Positions 29,112 to 39,804 are shown, counted from the first letter of the stretch. The stretch is DNA of 64,000 nucleotides from Pedobacter nototheniae (GCF_004335085.1 NZ_RQRS01000002.1:309616-373615); one strand, 5' to 3'. Program-made: numbers and translations. The notes: generated by a model from the sequence alone, not told the origin.

Positions 29112-31325
29112 ATGCATTTACCTGATTTAATTGCCGATTTAGGTTTAATTCTTGCCGCCGCAGGAATAACCACCCTTATATTTAAAAAAATAAAGCAGCC
29201 ATTAGTTCTTGGCTATATCATTGCCGGTCTTTTGGTTGGTCCTTATTTAGATTTTTTACCAACCGTAACAGATCGAAAAAGCATCGAAATTTGGGGCGAG
29301 ATTGGTGTAATCTTCCTTCTTTTTAGCTTAGGTTTAGAATTTAGTTTTAAAAAATTAGTTAAAGTTGGAGGTGCCGCTTCCATAACTGCCATTGTTAAAG
29401 TGCTTTTTGTTCTTGGCTCAGGTTATTTAGTGGGCAAGCTAATGGGCTGGTCTGATATGAACAGCCTATTTCTTGGAGGTATATTATCCATCTCCTCTAC
29501 TATGATAACGATTAAGGCCTTTGAAGAACTGGGCATTAAGCATAAAAAATTTGCTGGTCTTGTATTTGGAGTACTTATTGTTGAAGATTTAGTAGCTATT
29601 TTACTACTTGTTTTATTCTCTACCGTAGCAGTAAGCCAGCAATCGGCAGGACCTGAAATGCTTCAATCCATTTTAAAATTAGGCTTCTTTTTAATTTTAT
29701 GGTTTTTGGGAGGGATATTTTTAATTCCATCGTTTTTAAAGGCAACCAAAAAGCTAATGAATGATGAAACCATGCTTGTGGTATCACTTGCGTTATGTTT
29801 AATCATGGTTATCCTGGCAGATAAGGTTGGCTTTTCTGCAGCATTGGGTGCATTTATTATGGGTTCTATTTTAGCTGAAACTACACAGGCAGAAAGAATT
29901 GAGCACTTAACAAAATCCGTTAAAGATTTATTTTCGGCGGTTTTCTTTGTGTCCGTTGGTATGCTGATTGATCCATCAATGCTGATTAAATATGCCGTTC
30001 CAATCATTATTGTAACACTTGTTATTGTTATAGGTAAAATAATCAGTACCATATTAGGTGCATTACTTTCCGGTCAGCCGTTAAAAACTTCGGTACAAGC
30101 CGGAATGAGTTTGGCTCAAATTGGGGAGTTTTCCTTCATTATCGCTTCCCTTGGTTTATCATTAAAAGTAACCAGCGATTTTTTATATCCTATTGCTGTT
30201 GCCGCAGCCGCAATTACAACTTTTACAACACCATATTTAATTAAACTTTCGGAACCTTTTTACAACCTTTTGGTTAAAATTTTACCCAAAAAATGGCAAG
30301 ATGGTATAGACAGGTACAGTTCCAGTACGGAAGGAATTACCAAACTAAGCGATTGGCGTATTTTGCTAAGATCTTACGCCTTTAACACCATCATTCACTC
30401 CGTTATCATCATTGCCATTATCTTTTTGGCTAATCGCTTTATACAGCCTTTTATGGCGCAACATTTTACCAATGAGTTAACTGCTACCATAATCAGTGTA
30501 ATTATTTCCTTTATTTTAATGGCTCCATTTTTATGGGCATTATCTATTAGAAGGATTCAAAAAACAGCTTATTCACATCTTTGGCTGAATAAAAAGTATA
30601 CCCGTGGACCATTAATAGCCATCGAGGTTTTCAGAATTGCCTTAGGAATCTTTTTGGTAGGCTTTTTAATGTACGAATTTTTTGATACCTGGGTTGCTGC
30701 AGGCATTGCACTTGCTTTAATTATTTTGGTGATGATTGTATTTTCAAGAAAACTTCAATCTTTCTACAACAAATTAGAAAAGCGTTTCATTTTGAACCTA
30801 AATGCACGCGAAAATCAGAAACCAGATATTTTGCCGTGGGATACACACTTAACAGAAATTAAGGTTTCTCCAGAATCTGAAGTGGTTGGTAAAACCTTAT
30901 CAGAACTTATGATCCGTGAAAAGTACGGTGTTAATATCGCAATGATTGAAAGAGGTAAAACTGCAATCCCAACACCTGGTCGTGAAGAAAGGCTCTATCC
31001 TAATGATAAGCTTTTATTAATTGGTGCGGATGACCAGCTTGCCGCTGTAAAAAATCTACTGGAAGTAGAATTGCCAGAGATTGAAGCAGAAAGCAATTTC
31101 CCCGATAAGGAAATGACCCTACAAAAAGTTGTGGTAAATGCCGAATCTCCAGTTTACGGTTTAAGTATAAGAAACGCTGGAATAAGAGAAAAGGCACAGG
31201 CTTTAATTGTTGGTATTGAAAGAGGGACCGAGCGAATTTTAAATCCTTCATCTGATTTTGTATTTGATAACGGCGATGTGATTTGGATTGTTGGCAATAA
31301 CAAAAAAATCAAAGAAGTTATTTAA
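29112..31325 (+). CDS. CPA2-family monovalent cation:proton antiporter (KefB-like)
   Basis: The 737-residue protein has about 12 N-terminal helices (residues 5-390) of the Na/H exchanger fold, with GYIIAGLLVGPYL and FLLFSLGLEFSFKKL as in KefB/YbaL-type carriers. More helices or linker follow (about 425-555). Two RCK_C (TrkA-C) domains, about 590-660 and 665-737, form a cytoplasmic regulatory module. There is no Rossmann RCK_N domain between them and the membrane part. It probably exchanges potassium or sodium for protons. Confidence 0.9.
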   Translation: MHLPDLIADLGLILAAAGITTLIFKKIKQPLVLGYIIAGLLVGPYLDFLPTVTDRKSIEIWGEIGVIFLLFSLGLEFSFKKLVKVGGAASITAIVKVLFVLGSGYLVGKLMGWSDMNSLFLGGILSISSTMITIKAFEELGIKHKKFAGLVFGVLIVEDLVAILLLVLFSTVAVSQQSAGPEMLQSILKLGFFLILWFLGGIFLIPSFLKATKKLMNDETMLVVSLALCLIMVILADKVGFSAALGAFIMGSILAETTQAERIEHLTKSVKDLFSAVFFVSVGMLIDPSMLIKYAVPIIIVTLVIVIGKIISTILGALLSGQPLKTSVQAGMSLAQIGEFSFIIASLGLSLKVTSDFLYPIAVAAAAITTFTTPYLIKLSEPFYNLLVKILPKKWQDGIDRYSSSTEGITKLSDWRILLRSYAFNTIIHSVIIIAIIFLANRFIQPFMAQHFTNELTATIISVIISFILMAPFLWALSIRRIQKTAYSHLWLNKKYTRGPLIAIEVFRIALGIFLVGFLMYEFFDTWVAAGIALALIILVMIVFSRKLQSFYNKLEKRFILNLNARENQKPDILPWDTHLTEIKVSPESEVVGKTLSELMIREKYGVNIAMIERGKTAIPTPGREERLYPNDKLLLIGADDQLAAVKNLLEVELPEIEAESNFPDKEMTLQKVVVNAESPVYGLSIRNAGIREKAQALIVGIERGTERILNPSSDFVFDNGDVIWIVGNNKKIKEVI

Positions 31326-31346
31326 ATTCTATTTTTTCAATTTAAT

Positions 31347-31384
31347 AGCCCCAGGTAAATTTCAAAGTTTATCTGGGGCTTTTT
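31347..31384 (+). terminator. Intrinsic terminator of the antiporter gene
   Basis: agccccaggtaaa pairs with tttatctggggct, ending at 31380, followed by a T-run. Confidence 0.85.
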
Positions 31385-31471
31385 AATAGCACCAACACCG
31401 TAAAAATTAGCCTATTTACTGATTCTTTCTACAAACAATTAAAAACCATATATTCGTATTTAACCTAACCG

Positions 31472-32506
31472 ATGAAAATAGATAGAGATAAAAGCGAGTT
31501 TTTGGATGATGTTATTGAGCAGTGGCAACAGGAAGGCTTAATTAACCAAGAAACTGGCGATAAACTTAGAAAAAGTTATGAAGCCAAAAATTTTGACTGG
31601 TTAAGGCTTGCTCAATATGCTTTTTGGGTTGCATTAGCTTGTGGCTTTATTGCGCTAGGCTCTTTGTTAATCGATAATTCTATTCTCAATTATTTAAAAA
31701 GGGTTTATAACACACCAAACATTGTAATTGCAATAGTATCTGGAGGTATTGCGGCTTGGCTTTACATTTTAGGTTTCAGAAGAAAGAAAAAACTTAGCCA
31801 TTTAAAATTTAGTAATGAAGCTATAGTTTTTTCTGCAATTTTACTTACTGCCAACTCCGTAGCCTATTTCGGAAAGTCTTTTGATAACGGATCAGGGAAT
31901 TTTTCCATCCTAATTTTAATCTCGGTATTTATTTATGGAGCCTTAGGTTATATCTTTAATTCAAGGTTAATCTGGATTTTTGCATTAATCTCATTAGGCG
32001 CCTGGTTTGGCACGGAAACAGGCTATTTAAGTCGCTGGAATTATTATTTCCTTGGCATGAATTATCCATTACGTTTTGTGCTTTTTGGTGCTATTTTAAC
32101 TGCCGCATCATTTATAATGAAAGGTTTTACCAAAACACAGCCCTTTTTCCAGGTAACCTATATAGCTGGCATGGTTTATTTGTTTGTGGCCTTGTGGGCG
32201 CTTTCAGTATTTGGCAACTTTGCAAGTTTAGAAGAATGGTATGCTGTAAGGCAATTGAGCTTATTTTACTGGGCTTTAATCTCTGCTGCAGTTTGCGTTG
32301 CCAGCACATTATTCGGTTTAAAATATCATGATGATATCGCCAGAGAGTTTGGAATTACCTTTCTATTTATAAACCTATATACCCGCTATTTTGAATACTT
32401 TTGGGATAGCTGGCATAAAGCTCTTTTCTTTGCTGTTTTGGCCGGTTCATTTTGGTTAATTGGCAGAAAGGCTGAAAAAATCTGGAATGTTGAATTTCTG
32501 AAATAG
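31472..32506 (+). CDS. DUF2157-like membrane protein
   Basis: The 344-residue protein opens with a soluble helical segment (1-45; FLDDVIEQWQQEGLINQETG), the usual start of the DUF2157 family. About nine or ten membrane helices follow, rich in aromatic residues. The function of the family is unknown. It is a single gene with a hairpin behind it. Confidence 0.75.
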   Translation: MKIDRDKSEFLDDVIEQWQQEGLINQETGDKLRKSYEAKNFDWLRLAQYAFWVALACGFIALGSLLIDNSILNYLKRVYNTPNIVIAIVSGGIAAWLYILGFRRKKKLSHLKFSNEAIVFSAILLTANSVAYFGKSFDNGSGNFSILILISVFIYGALGYIFNSRLIWIFALISLGAWFGTETGYLSRWNYYFLGMNYPLRFVLFGAILTAASFIMKGFTKTQPFFQVTYIAGMVYLFVALWALSVFGNFASLEEWYAVRQLSLFYWALISAAVCVASTLFGLKYHDDIAREFGITFLFINLYTRYFEYFWDSWHKALFFAVLAGSFWLIGRKAEKIWNVEFLK

Positions 32507-32625
32507 TTGTATCTAGTTCAGCATAGTAATTAATACATCCAAATACCTCTTGTATTAATCTGTTATGTTTGCATAACCATAAATTACGCTTCCAAAACGT
32601 ATCTGGAATAGTTATATATCCGCTG

Positions 32626-32669
32626 ATTAGCAGTTTATAATCCATTGGTTGAGATTATAAACTGCTAAT
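32626..32669. terminator. Long hairpin between convergent genes
   Basis: attagcagtttataatc (32626-32642) pairs perfectly over 17 bp with 32653-32669. It lies between the DUF2157-like gene and convergent gpsA. It lacks a long T-run, so it may act with help or simply block read-through. Confidence 0.65.
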
Positions 32670-32715
32670 TATATTTCCAAAACCCCAATGGAGATGTTAT
32701 CGACCAAAAGAGATT

Positions 32716-33714
32716 TTAATTTAATCGCTCTGCAAGCAATTTCATTTCAATGTGTGGCGATCTATTTTTATAAAGAATATTATATACAGCTGAACAAATT
32801 GGCATATCTACATTAAATACTTCATTTTTAATGTGCATACATTTAGCTGCATAATAACCTTCGGCAACCATATTCATTTCAAGTTGGGCTGATTTTACGG
32901 TATACCCCTTCCCTACCATATTACCAAAAGTTCTATTTCTGCTAAATTGAGAATAAGCGGTTACTAAAAGATCACCCAGATAGGCGGATTCTTTTATATC
33001 ACGATTAATTGGGTGTACAACATCAACAAATCGTTTAATTTCCCTAATGGCATTGCTAATCAGCACAGCCTGAAAGTTATCGCCATAACCAATACCATGG
33101 CAAATACCACTTGCAACGGCATAAATATTTTTTAGTACTGCGGCGTATTCCGTACCAAAAATATCATCAGATACATTTGTTTTAATATATCGGGTATTTA
33201 AGAAGGAGGCAAATACGCCAGCTTTTTCAACATCCGTACAGGCAATGGTTAAATATGAAAGTTTTTCTAAAGCTACTTCTTCAGCATGGCAAGGGCCACT
33301 AACCACCAAAATATCCTGATAAGGAATAGCATACATTTTATGCAAAAACTCTCCAACAATTAAATTATCCTCAGGTACAATGCCTTTAATGGCCGATATG
33401 ATTTTCTTTCCTTTTAAATCTTCGGGAGTTACACCTTCTAAACTCGCCTTTAAAAAGGCAGCAGGAACGTTTAAAATAATATATTCAGCAGCTTTTATAA
33501 TGCAGTTAATATCTGATGAAATATTGTCTCCAGATAGCTTAAGCTCAACCGAACTGATGTAATGCGGATTGTGTTTAAATTTTTTGATGTGCTCAATCGC
33601 TTCGCCATTTCTCATCCACCAATAAATCTCCTTTTCAGATAAATTATCTGATAACATTTTTACAATGGCAGTCGCCCAGCTTCCGCCCCCTATCATTGCT
33701 ATTTTAGGTACCAT
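32716..33714 (-). CDS. gpsA: NAD(P)H-dependent glycerol-3-phosphate dehydrogenase
   Basis: This enzyme reduces dihydroxyacetone phosphate to sn-glycerol 3-phosphate, the start of phospholipid synthesis. From the chosen start (332 aa) the Rossmann motif MIGGGSWATAI is at 7-17. VSGPCHAEEVA and the C-terminal GKGYTVKSAQLEMNMVAEGYYAAK region (EMNMVAEG) are conserved. An upstream in-frame Met at 33759 is rejected, because the extra codons read through the terminator of the preceding gene (33731-33756). Confidence 0.95.
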   Translation of the reverse strand: MVPKIAMIGGGSWATAIVKMLSDNLSEKEIYWWMRNGEAIEHIKKFKHNPHYISSVELKLSGDNISSDINCIIKAAEYIILNVPAAFLKASLEGVTPEDLKGKKIISAIKGIVPEDNLIVGEFLHKMYAIPYQDILVVSGPCHAEEVALEKLSYLTIACTDVEKAGVFASFLNTRYIKTNVSDDIFGTEYAAVLKNIYAVASGICHGIGYGDNFQAVLISNAIREIKRFVDVVHPINRDIKESAYLGDLLVTAYSQFSRNRTFGNMVGKGYTVKSAQLEMNMVAEGYYAAKCMHIKNEVFNVDMPICSAVYNILYKNRSPHIEMKLLAERLN

Positions 33715-33730
33715 GCTTATAAAATAAAAA

Positions 33731-33756
33731 TCCCGGCTTAATGTTTTAAACCGGGA
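33731..33756 (-). terminator. Intrinsic terminator of the TolC/adaptor operon
   Basis: tcccggcttaa pairs with ttaaaccggga (one mismatch). Read on the minus strand it is followed by a T-rich run (33722-33730). It separates the efflux genes from gpsA and helps settle the gpsA start. Confidence 0.8.
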
Positions 33757-33788
33757 CAATTTAATTATTAAATATCGTTATCTGATCT

Positions 33789-35117
33789 TTACTTTTTACC
33801 GTCTTTGCTAAATAATTGGTCTTTAGATGTTTTCTCTACAATCATTCCGTCCTTTAATTTATTTTGAATGGCAGAATAAGGCCCCGTTACAATTTCTTGT
33901 CCTGCTTTAATTCCAGATTTTACAACAATAAATTGATCATTTTGGATACCTGTAGTTACTTCCACCTTTTTAACTTTTTTATCGGTGTTGTAAACGTAAA
34001 CGTATTGTTTAACCTTTTTATCTGTTAATTTAGATTTTTGCTTGTCGCTATTTTCTTGATTTCCTTCACTACTTCCACCAGCTTTGCTCTCTGTAAACAC
34101 CGCTTGAATTGGAACAGCTAAACCATTTACTGATTCACTTTCAATATCCACTGTAGCAGACATTCCAGGGCGGAAAATAGATTGTTGTTTTCCGGCTAGT
34201 TCTTCTGTTATTCTTACCTTAACAGAGAAATTAGTTACCTGATCTACAGATGTTGAAGTTGTTGTACCCACTGCCGTTGATGAACTAGCAATTTCAGTAA
34301 CTACACCTTTAAACTTACGATCAGAAAATGCATCAACTTCTATTTGGGCTTTATCCCCAACTTTTACACGGGTAATATCATTCTCATTTACATCCACATT
34401 AACTTCCATTGATGATAGGTTTGAGATACGCATAATCTCCGTACCTGCCATTTGCGAAGTACCTAAAATACGATCTCCCAACTCAATTGATAGTTTTGAA
34501 ACAACCCCATCAACTGGAGCGTAAATGGTTGTTTTAGCTAAATTTGCACCAGCCTCTTTAACATTTGCACCTGTTTGCTCTAATGTAAATTTTGCACCTG
34601 TAACGCCTTCTTTAGCACTTGCCAAATTAGCTTTTGCAGTTAAATAAGTGGCTTTTGCAGCATCAAACTCCGATGCAGAAATTACTTTTTTGTTAAACAA
34701 CTCTACATTACGTTTGTAAGTAGCCTCAGCATTTACAAAGTTTGCCTGGTTTTGTATTAATTGTTGTTGAGCTGAAGCAACACTTGCCTTTTGAGCATTG
34801 TACGTTGCAACAGTTCTTTCGTATCCTGATTGCAACACATCTGGGCGAACCTTACAAAGTAATTGTCCGGCTTTAACAACATCGCCTTCTTTTACCTTAA
34901 GTTCAACCACCTCACCAGATACCTCCGAACTTAATTTTACTTCGGTTTCTGGCTGTATTTTACCACTTGCCGTTACAGTTTCCACAACGGTTTTATCTGA
35001 TGCTTTTTCTGTTGTTACTTTTTCGGTTTTATTCCCTCCAATAACGCCAGCCATCTTTAATCCGATCAGAATAACCAGAATAACAACTATGGTAATAATA
35101 ATGTGCTTCAGTTTCAT
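33789..35117 (-). CDS. Efflux periplasmic adaptor (HlyD/MacA-like membrane fusion protein)
   Basis: The 442-residue protein has one N-terminal membrane anchor (about 6-24). A lipoyl-like half (SGEVVELKVKEGDVVKAGQLL, about 68-88) is followed by a long alpha-helical hairpin (about 100-195), the returning lipoyl half (YAPVDGVVSKLSIELGDRI) and a beta-barrel domain. Ala, Lys and Gln richness in the hairpin marks coiled coils. It would link an inner membrane pump to a TolC channel, here encoded just upstream on the same strand (25 bp). No ABC or RND pump gene is adjacent, so the pump must be encoded elsewhere. Confidence 0.92.
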   Translation of the reverse strand: MKLKHIIITIVVILVILIGLKMAGVIGGNKTEKVTTEKASDKTVVETVTASGKIQPETEVKLSSEVSGEVVELKVKEGDVVKAGQLLCKVRPDVLQSGYERTVATYNAQKASVASAQQQLIQNQANFVNAEATYKRNVELFNKKVISASEFDAAKATYLTAKANLASAKEGVTGAKFTLEQTGANVKEAGANLAKTTIYAPVDGVVSKLSIELGDRILGTSQMAGTEIMRISNLSSMEVNVDVNENDITRVKVGDKAQIEVDAFSDRKFKGVVTEIASSSTAVGTTTSTSVDQVTNFSVKVRITEELAGKQQSIFRPGMSATVDIESESVNGLAVPIQAVFTESKAGGSSEGNQENSDKQKSKLTDKKVKQYVYVYNTDKKVKKVEVTTGIQNDQFIVVKSGIKAGQEIVTGPYSAIQNKLKDGMIVEKTSKDQLFSKDGKK

Positions 35118-35142
35118 AATTTATTATATTGTTTTTGATTTA

Positions 35143-36501
35143 TTAAAATGTAATAGGCTTACCCAAGTAATAATCAATTACTTTAGCCCTGAATAAAAGG
35201 TCATATTTGGCTTGAATAAAATCTATTTCAGCCTTATTTCTATTGGTTTGTGATGTACTGTAATCTAAAGAGTTTACTAAACCCACATTGTATCTTTGTT
35301 CAACAACATAAAAAGCATCCTTTTGTGCATTAAAAGCATTTTGTGTTGAAGCGTATCTACTTTGCGCCGCTTTTAAATCGGTTGTAGCCTGAAAAATAAC
35401 TTTGTTTAAATTGTTTTTAGCAAGTTGTTCTTGTGTCAAAGTATTTTGATAAGTTATTTTCGCTCTGCGAACACCCGAACGAGCCGAAAACCCATTGAAT
35501 ATTGGAATCTGTAAACTCATACCAATGCTTTGCCCTAAACGCTGATCGATTTGATCTGCGAAAGAACTTTGGGGGTTCTGCCCGTGGTAATTAAACTGGT
35601 AAGAATAAGAAGTATTTAATCCCGCTCCTAAACTCAAAGTAGGTGAATAACTACCTTTAGCTATTGCAACTGCTTGTTTAGCAGCTAACGACCTTAAACT
35701 TGCTAACTTAATATCAGGAAAAATATTTAATGCATTATTATAAATTTCTTCAGCATTTGCAGCATTAGGCGTTGCTTTAATATTATCAATTAACGGTGCC
35801 TGCACCACAAATTTTTGATTCGGCTGCATTTCCATTAACTGACCTAAAGTTAAGTAAGAAATAGAAAGTGCATTTTGCGCATTTGTTAAGTTTAATTCTG
35901 CCGTTGCAACTTGCGATTTAGCTTGAGAAACATCTGCCAATGTTTTATTACCTGCATCAAGCAAAGCATTCTCTCTCAGCAAGGTTTTATTTGCAATTTC
36001 TAATTGCTCTTTCGAAGCTCTTTCTAAATCTGTATTGTATAACACTTGAAGATAAGCCGTAACAACGTTTAAAATTAAATCGTTTTTTATCTTGTCTACA
36101 TTGCTTTTATCAGCCTCTAAAAGCGTTTTATTTTGCCTTATTTGATTAATTTTTGAAAATCCTCTAAATAAATCAACATTGGTACTTAAGTTACCACTAG
36201 TATATAATGATGTTTGGTTGGTAACCTGGAAAGTAGTTTGATCCAATCCACGACCAAAAGTTAAATTTGGATTTACGCTAGCATTTAAATTTGGATATAG
36301 TGCGTATTTAGATTGCGTTAAATTTTCGTCGCTTAGCGCAGCACTAAACTGGGCCTGTTTAATTTGCAGGTTATTGTTTAGCGTATTATCAACAGCTTGT
36401 TGAAGGGTTATAATTTGCTGGGCACTAACGCTCTGAGCTAAGCACAATGCCACAAAGAATGCAGATCCGGTTAAAAATTTATTTTTGGTAAACATTTTCA
36501 T
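35143..36501 (-). CDS. TolC-family outer membrane efflux channel
   Basis: This 452-residue protein has a signal peptide (cleavage likely after SVSA, before QQIITLQQAV). It shows the duplicated helical-barrel layout of TolC proteins, with LQQAVDNTLNNNLQI at the start and repeated coiled-coil segments about 150-230 and 360-440. It forms the outer membrane tunnel of tripartite efflux or secretion systems. The start MKMFTKNK at 36501 is chosen over a Met at 36555, which would place a mixed sequence before the signal peptide. Its partner adaptor follows. It is divergent from the polysaccharide deacetylase gene. Confidence 0.92.
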   Translation of the reverse strand: MKMFTKNKFLTGSAFFVALCLAQSVSAQQIITLQQAVDNTLNNNLQIKQAQFSAALSDENLTQSKYALYPNLNASVNPNLTFGRGLDQTTFQVTNQTSLYTSGNLSTNVDLFRGFSKINQIRQNKTLLEADKSNVDKIKNDLILNVVTAYLQVLYNTDLERASKEQLEIANKTLLRENALLDAGNKTLADVSQAKSQVATAELNLTNAQNALSISYLTLGQLMEMQPNQKFVVQAPLIDNIKATPNAANAEEIYNNALNIFPDIKLASLRSLAAKQAVAIAKGSYSPTLSLGAGLNTSYSYQFNYHGQNPQSSFADQIDQRLGQSIGMSLQIPIFNGFSARSGVRRAKITYQNTLTQEQLAKNNLNKVIFQATTDLKAAQSRYASTQNAFNAQKDAFYVVEQRYNVGLVNSLDYSTSQTNRNKAEIDFIQAKYDLLFRAKVIDYYLGKPITF

Positions 36502-36559
36502 AATTAGTTTCAAATCTATATAAACAACTTTAATAATTTCAATCTGTACAGGCATTTAC

Positions 36560-36567
36560 TAACTTTG
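36560..36567 (+). promoter_or_regulatory. -7 promoter box (TAACTTTG)
   Basis: A TAnnTTTG match lies seven bases before the deacetylase start codon, again predicting a nearly leaderless mRNA. It is in the divergent region with tolC. Confidence 0.5.
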
Positions 36568-36574
36568 ATGTTAA

Positions 36575-37225
36575 ATGTACCTGATCAAATCACCGCTTCT
36601 GCTTAAATGGTATTATCCATCATTATTATGGAATAAGTCCCGCTCTGAAAAAGTTATTTATTTAACCTTTGACGATGGACCTATACCCAATGTTACAGAT
36701 TTTGTTCTAAAAACTTTAAAAGCTTTTAAAGCTAAAGCAACTTTTTTTTGCATTGGCGATAATATTGTAAAATACCCAGCGGTTTTTGAACGTGTAAAAA
36801 ACGAAGGGCATGCCATCGGAAATCATACCTTTAACCATCTTAAAGGCTGGAAAACCGATGATGACACTTATATTAAAAATGTAATCCAGTGTCAGGAAAT
36901 TACACAAACTCACTTATTTCGCCCACCTTACGGCAGGATTAAGAAAAGCCAGATAAAAAGTTTACTACTGGCAATTCCCAAGTTTCAATCCCAAATTCAA
37001 ACTGCAGATTCAAAATTGCAAATTGTTATGTGGGACGTTTTAAGTGGCGATTTCGATATCAATCTTGCTCCCGAAAAATGCTATCAAAACGTAATTAAAA
37101 ATGCAGGGAATGGATCAATCATTGTTTTCCACGACAGTTTAAAAGCTTTCGACAGGCTTGAGTATGCCTTACCAAAAGTGCTTGAATATTTTTCAGAAAA
37201 GGGTTTTCAATTTTCATCTTTATGA
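36575..37225 (+). CDS. Polysaccharide deacetylase family protein (NodB homology)
   Basis: This metal-dependent carbohydrate esterase-4 domain protein (216 aa) carries the complete motif set. Motif 1 is TFDDGP (31-36) with Asp33 and Asp34, motif 2 is HTFNH (His84 and His88), motif 3 is FRPPYGR, and WDVLSGDFD and VFHDS follow. It probably removes N-acetyl groups from peptidoglycan or another glycan. No signal peptide is seen, although the N-terminus is somewhat hydrophobic. The substrate is not readable from sequence. Confidence 0.9.
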   Translation: MYLIKSPLLLKWYYPSLLWNKSRSEKVIYLTFDDGPIPNVTDFVLKTLKAFKAKATFFCIGDNIVKYPAVFERVKNEGHAIGNHTFNHLKGWKTDDDTYIKNVIQCQEITQTHLFRPPYGRIKKSQIKSLLLAIPKFQSQIQTADSKLQIVMWDVLSGDFDINLAPEKCYQNVIKNAGNGSIIVFHDSLKAFDRLEYALPKVLEYFSEKGFQFSSL

Positions 37226-37498
37226 TTTAGCCATCGTTATGCCAAAAAATAAAGGGGGCTTTAACGATTTAAGCAATAGGCTTTTTGCACAAAACGACAT
37301 CCAATCACTGTTCATAAACGAACAGGAATGTTCATTAACGCACATTACAATTGCTTTTATTAAAGGGATTTACAAACAGGCTTTATTTAGAATTTTTCCA
37401 AATAATACAATGATGTAAGTATGACGGCTATAGGGATATTTTTTTTGTAAATTCGCAGCTAATAGAATAGAAGTATTACCTTTTAACCAATAAAATCG

Positions 37499-39781
37499 AT
37501 GGCTTTTGATATAGACATGATTAAAAAGGTTTATGCAAACTTCGGTAGCCGCGTAGATGCAGCTCGTAAAGTAGTTGGCAGACCTTTAACACTATCTGAA
37601 AAAATATTATATGCACACCTTTGGGATGGCGATCCAAAAACAGCATTTACACGTGGAACTGATTACGTAGATTTTGCTCCGGATCGTGTAGCAATGCAAG
37701 ATGCAACAGCTCAAATGGCTCTTTTGCAGTTTATGCAGGCTGGTCGCCCACAAGTTGCAGTTCCTTCAACGGTACACTGCGATCACTTAATTACAGCTAA
37801 AGAAGGTGCTGCAATAGATCTTCCTCATGCAAAAACAGAAAGTAAAGAAGTTTTTGATTTCTTATCATCTGTATCAAATAAATATGGCATTGGTTTCTGG
37901 AAACCAGGAGCAGGTATTATTCACCAAGTAGTATTAGAAAACTACGCTTTCCCTGGCGGAATGATGATCGGTACCGATTCTCACACTGTAAATGCAGGTG
38001 GTTTAGGTATGGTTGCTATTGGTGTTGGTGGTGCTGATGCTTGCGATGTAATGGCGGGATTGCCTTGGGAACTTAAATTCCCTAAATTAATCGGTGTAAA
38101 ATTAACTGGTAAATTAAATGGCTGGACAGCTGCCAAAGACGTTATTCTTAAAGTTGCTGGTATTTTAACTGTAAAAGGTGGTACTGGGGCAATTGTAGAA
38201 TATTTTGGCGATGGCGCTACTTCTATGAGCTGTACTGGTAAAGGTACCATTTGTAATATGGGTGCTGAAATTGGTGCAACTACTTCTACTTTTGGTTACG
38301 ATGAAAGCATGGAGCGCTATTTACGTGCTACAGGCAGAAACGAAGTGGCAGATGAGGCAAATAAAATTTCAGCATATTTAACAGGTGATGACGAAGTTTA
38401 CGCTAACCCTGAAAATTACTTCGATCAAGTTATAGAAATCAATCTTGATGAATTAGAACCTTACTTGAATGGTCCTTTTACTCCAGATTTAGCTACTCCT
38501 GTTTCTCAGATGAAAGTTGAAGCCGAGAAAAACGGATGGCCTTTAAAAGTAGAATGGGGATTAATTGGTTCTTGTACTAACTCTTCTTACGAAGATTTAT
38601 CAAGAGCCGCATCAATTGCTAACCAGGCTATTGCAAAAGGTTTAGTTACTAAAGCTGATTTCGGTATTAACCCAGGTTCTGAGCAAGTACGCTATACAGC
38701 AAACCGTGATGGTTTCTTAAAAACTTTTGAAGATTTAAATGCAACAATCTTTACCAACGCCTGCGGTCCATGTATTGGTATGTGGGATCGTGTTGGTGCA
38801 GAAAAAGCAGAGAAAAATACAATCGTACACTCGTTTAACAGAAACTTTGCTAAACGTGCCGATGGTAACCCGAATACTTTTGCATTCGTTGCTTCGCCAG
38901 AGATGGTTGCTGCCATTGCAATTTCAGGTAACCTTGCTTTTAATCCATTAACTGATACTTTAACAAACGATAAAGGTGAGCAAGTAAAATTGGATCCACC
39001 TACTGGCGATGAATTACCTACCAAAGGTTTCGCTGTAGAAGATGCAGGTTTCCAAGCACCAGCAGCTGATGGTTCATCAGTTGAGGTTTTGGTTTCTCCA
39101 ACTTCACACCGTTTACAATTATTAGATCCTTTTAAACCTTGGGAAGGTACAGACCTTAAAGGATTAAAACTTTTAATTAAAGCTAAAGGCAAGTGTACAA
39201 CGGATCACATTTCTATGGCTGGTCCATGGTTAAAATTCCGTGGTCACTTAGATAATATTTCTAACAACATGCTTATTGGTGCAGTTAACTACTTTAACGA
39301 TAAAACTGATACCGTTAAAAATGAATTAACTGGCGAGTATGGTCCTGTTCCAGCTACACAACGCGATTATAAAGCGGCAGGTATTGGTTCAATCGTAGTT
39401 GGTGATGAAAACTATGGTGAAGGTTCATCTCGTGAACACGCAGCTATGGAACCTCGTCATTTAGGTGTACGTGCAGTATTGGTAAAATCTTTTGCCCGTA
39501 TTCACGAAACTAACCTTAAAAAACAAGGTATGTTAGGCTTAACCTTTGCTGATAAGGATGATTACGATAAAATTTTAGAAGACGATACTATCGATATTTT
39601 AGGTTTGACAGAATTTGCTCCAGATAAACCATTAACATTGGTATTACACCATGCAGATGGAACTCAAGAGCAGTTTAATGTTAACCACAGTTACAATGCT
39701 CAACAAATTGAGTGGTTTGTAGCCGGTGGTGCTTTAAACATCATCAGAAGAGATGCCGCAGCTAAAGCTGCTCAGGCATAA
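37499..39781 (+). CDS. acn: Aconitate hydratase
   Basis: This TCA-cycle enzyme (760 aa) interconverts citrate and isocitrate through a [4Fe-4S] cluster. The cluster ligands are Cys359 in GSCTNS and Cys422 and Cys425 in [17 protein letters not shown] near the N-terminal third and [20 protein letters not shown] in the swivel domain are conserved active-site segments. Length and motifs fit the mitochondrial-type aconitase usual in Bacteroidota. The 273 bp before it contain a TAAATTCG box (about 37448-37455) that may be its -7 element, and no convincing gene. Confidence 0.96.
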   Translation: MAFDIDMIKKVYANFGSRVDAARKVVGRPLTLSEKILYAHLWDGDPKTAFTRGTDYVDFAPDRVAMQDATAQMALLQFMQAGRPQVAVPSTVHCDHLITAKEGAAIDLPHAKTESKEVFDFLSSVSNKYGIGFWKPGAGIIHQVVLENYAFPGGMMIGTDSHTVNAGGLGMVAIGVGGADACDVMAGLPWELKFPKLIGVKLTGKLNGWTAAKDVILKVAGILTVKGGTGAIVEYFGDGATSMSCTGKGTICNMGAEIGATTSTFGYDESMERYLRATGRNEVADEANKISAYLTGDDEVYANPENYFDQVIEINLDELEPYLNGPFTPDLATPVSQMKVEAEKNGWPLKVEWGLIGSCTNSSYEDLSRAASIANQAIAKGLVTKADFGINPGSEQVRYTANRDGFLKTFEDLNATIFTNACGPCIGMWDRVGAEKAEKNTIVHSFNRNFAKRADGNPNTFAFVASPEMVAAIAISGNLAFNPLTDTLTNDKGEQVKLDPPTGDELPTKGFAVEDAGFQAPAADGSSVEVLVSPTSHRLQLLDPFKPWEGTDLKGLKLLIKAKGKCTTDHISMAGPWLKFRGHLDNISNNMLIGAVNYFNDKTDTVKNELTGEYGPVPATQRDYKAAGIGSIVVGDENYGEGSSREHAAMEPRHLGVRAVLVKSFARIHETNLKKQGMLGLTFADKDDYDKILEDDTIDILGLTEFAPDKPLTLVLHHADGTQEQFNVNHSYNAQQIEWFVAGGALNIIRRDAAAKAAQA

Positions 39782-39804
39782 AACTGATAAATCAAAAGCC
39801 AAAT

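Noticed and set aside
37239..37418. A possible 59-residue protein after the deacetylase gene
   Set aside because: No signal, helix or family pattern, and no promoter of its own. It may be chance or an old gene remnant.
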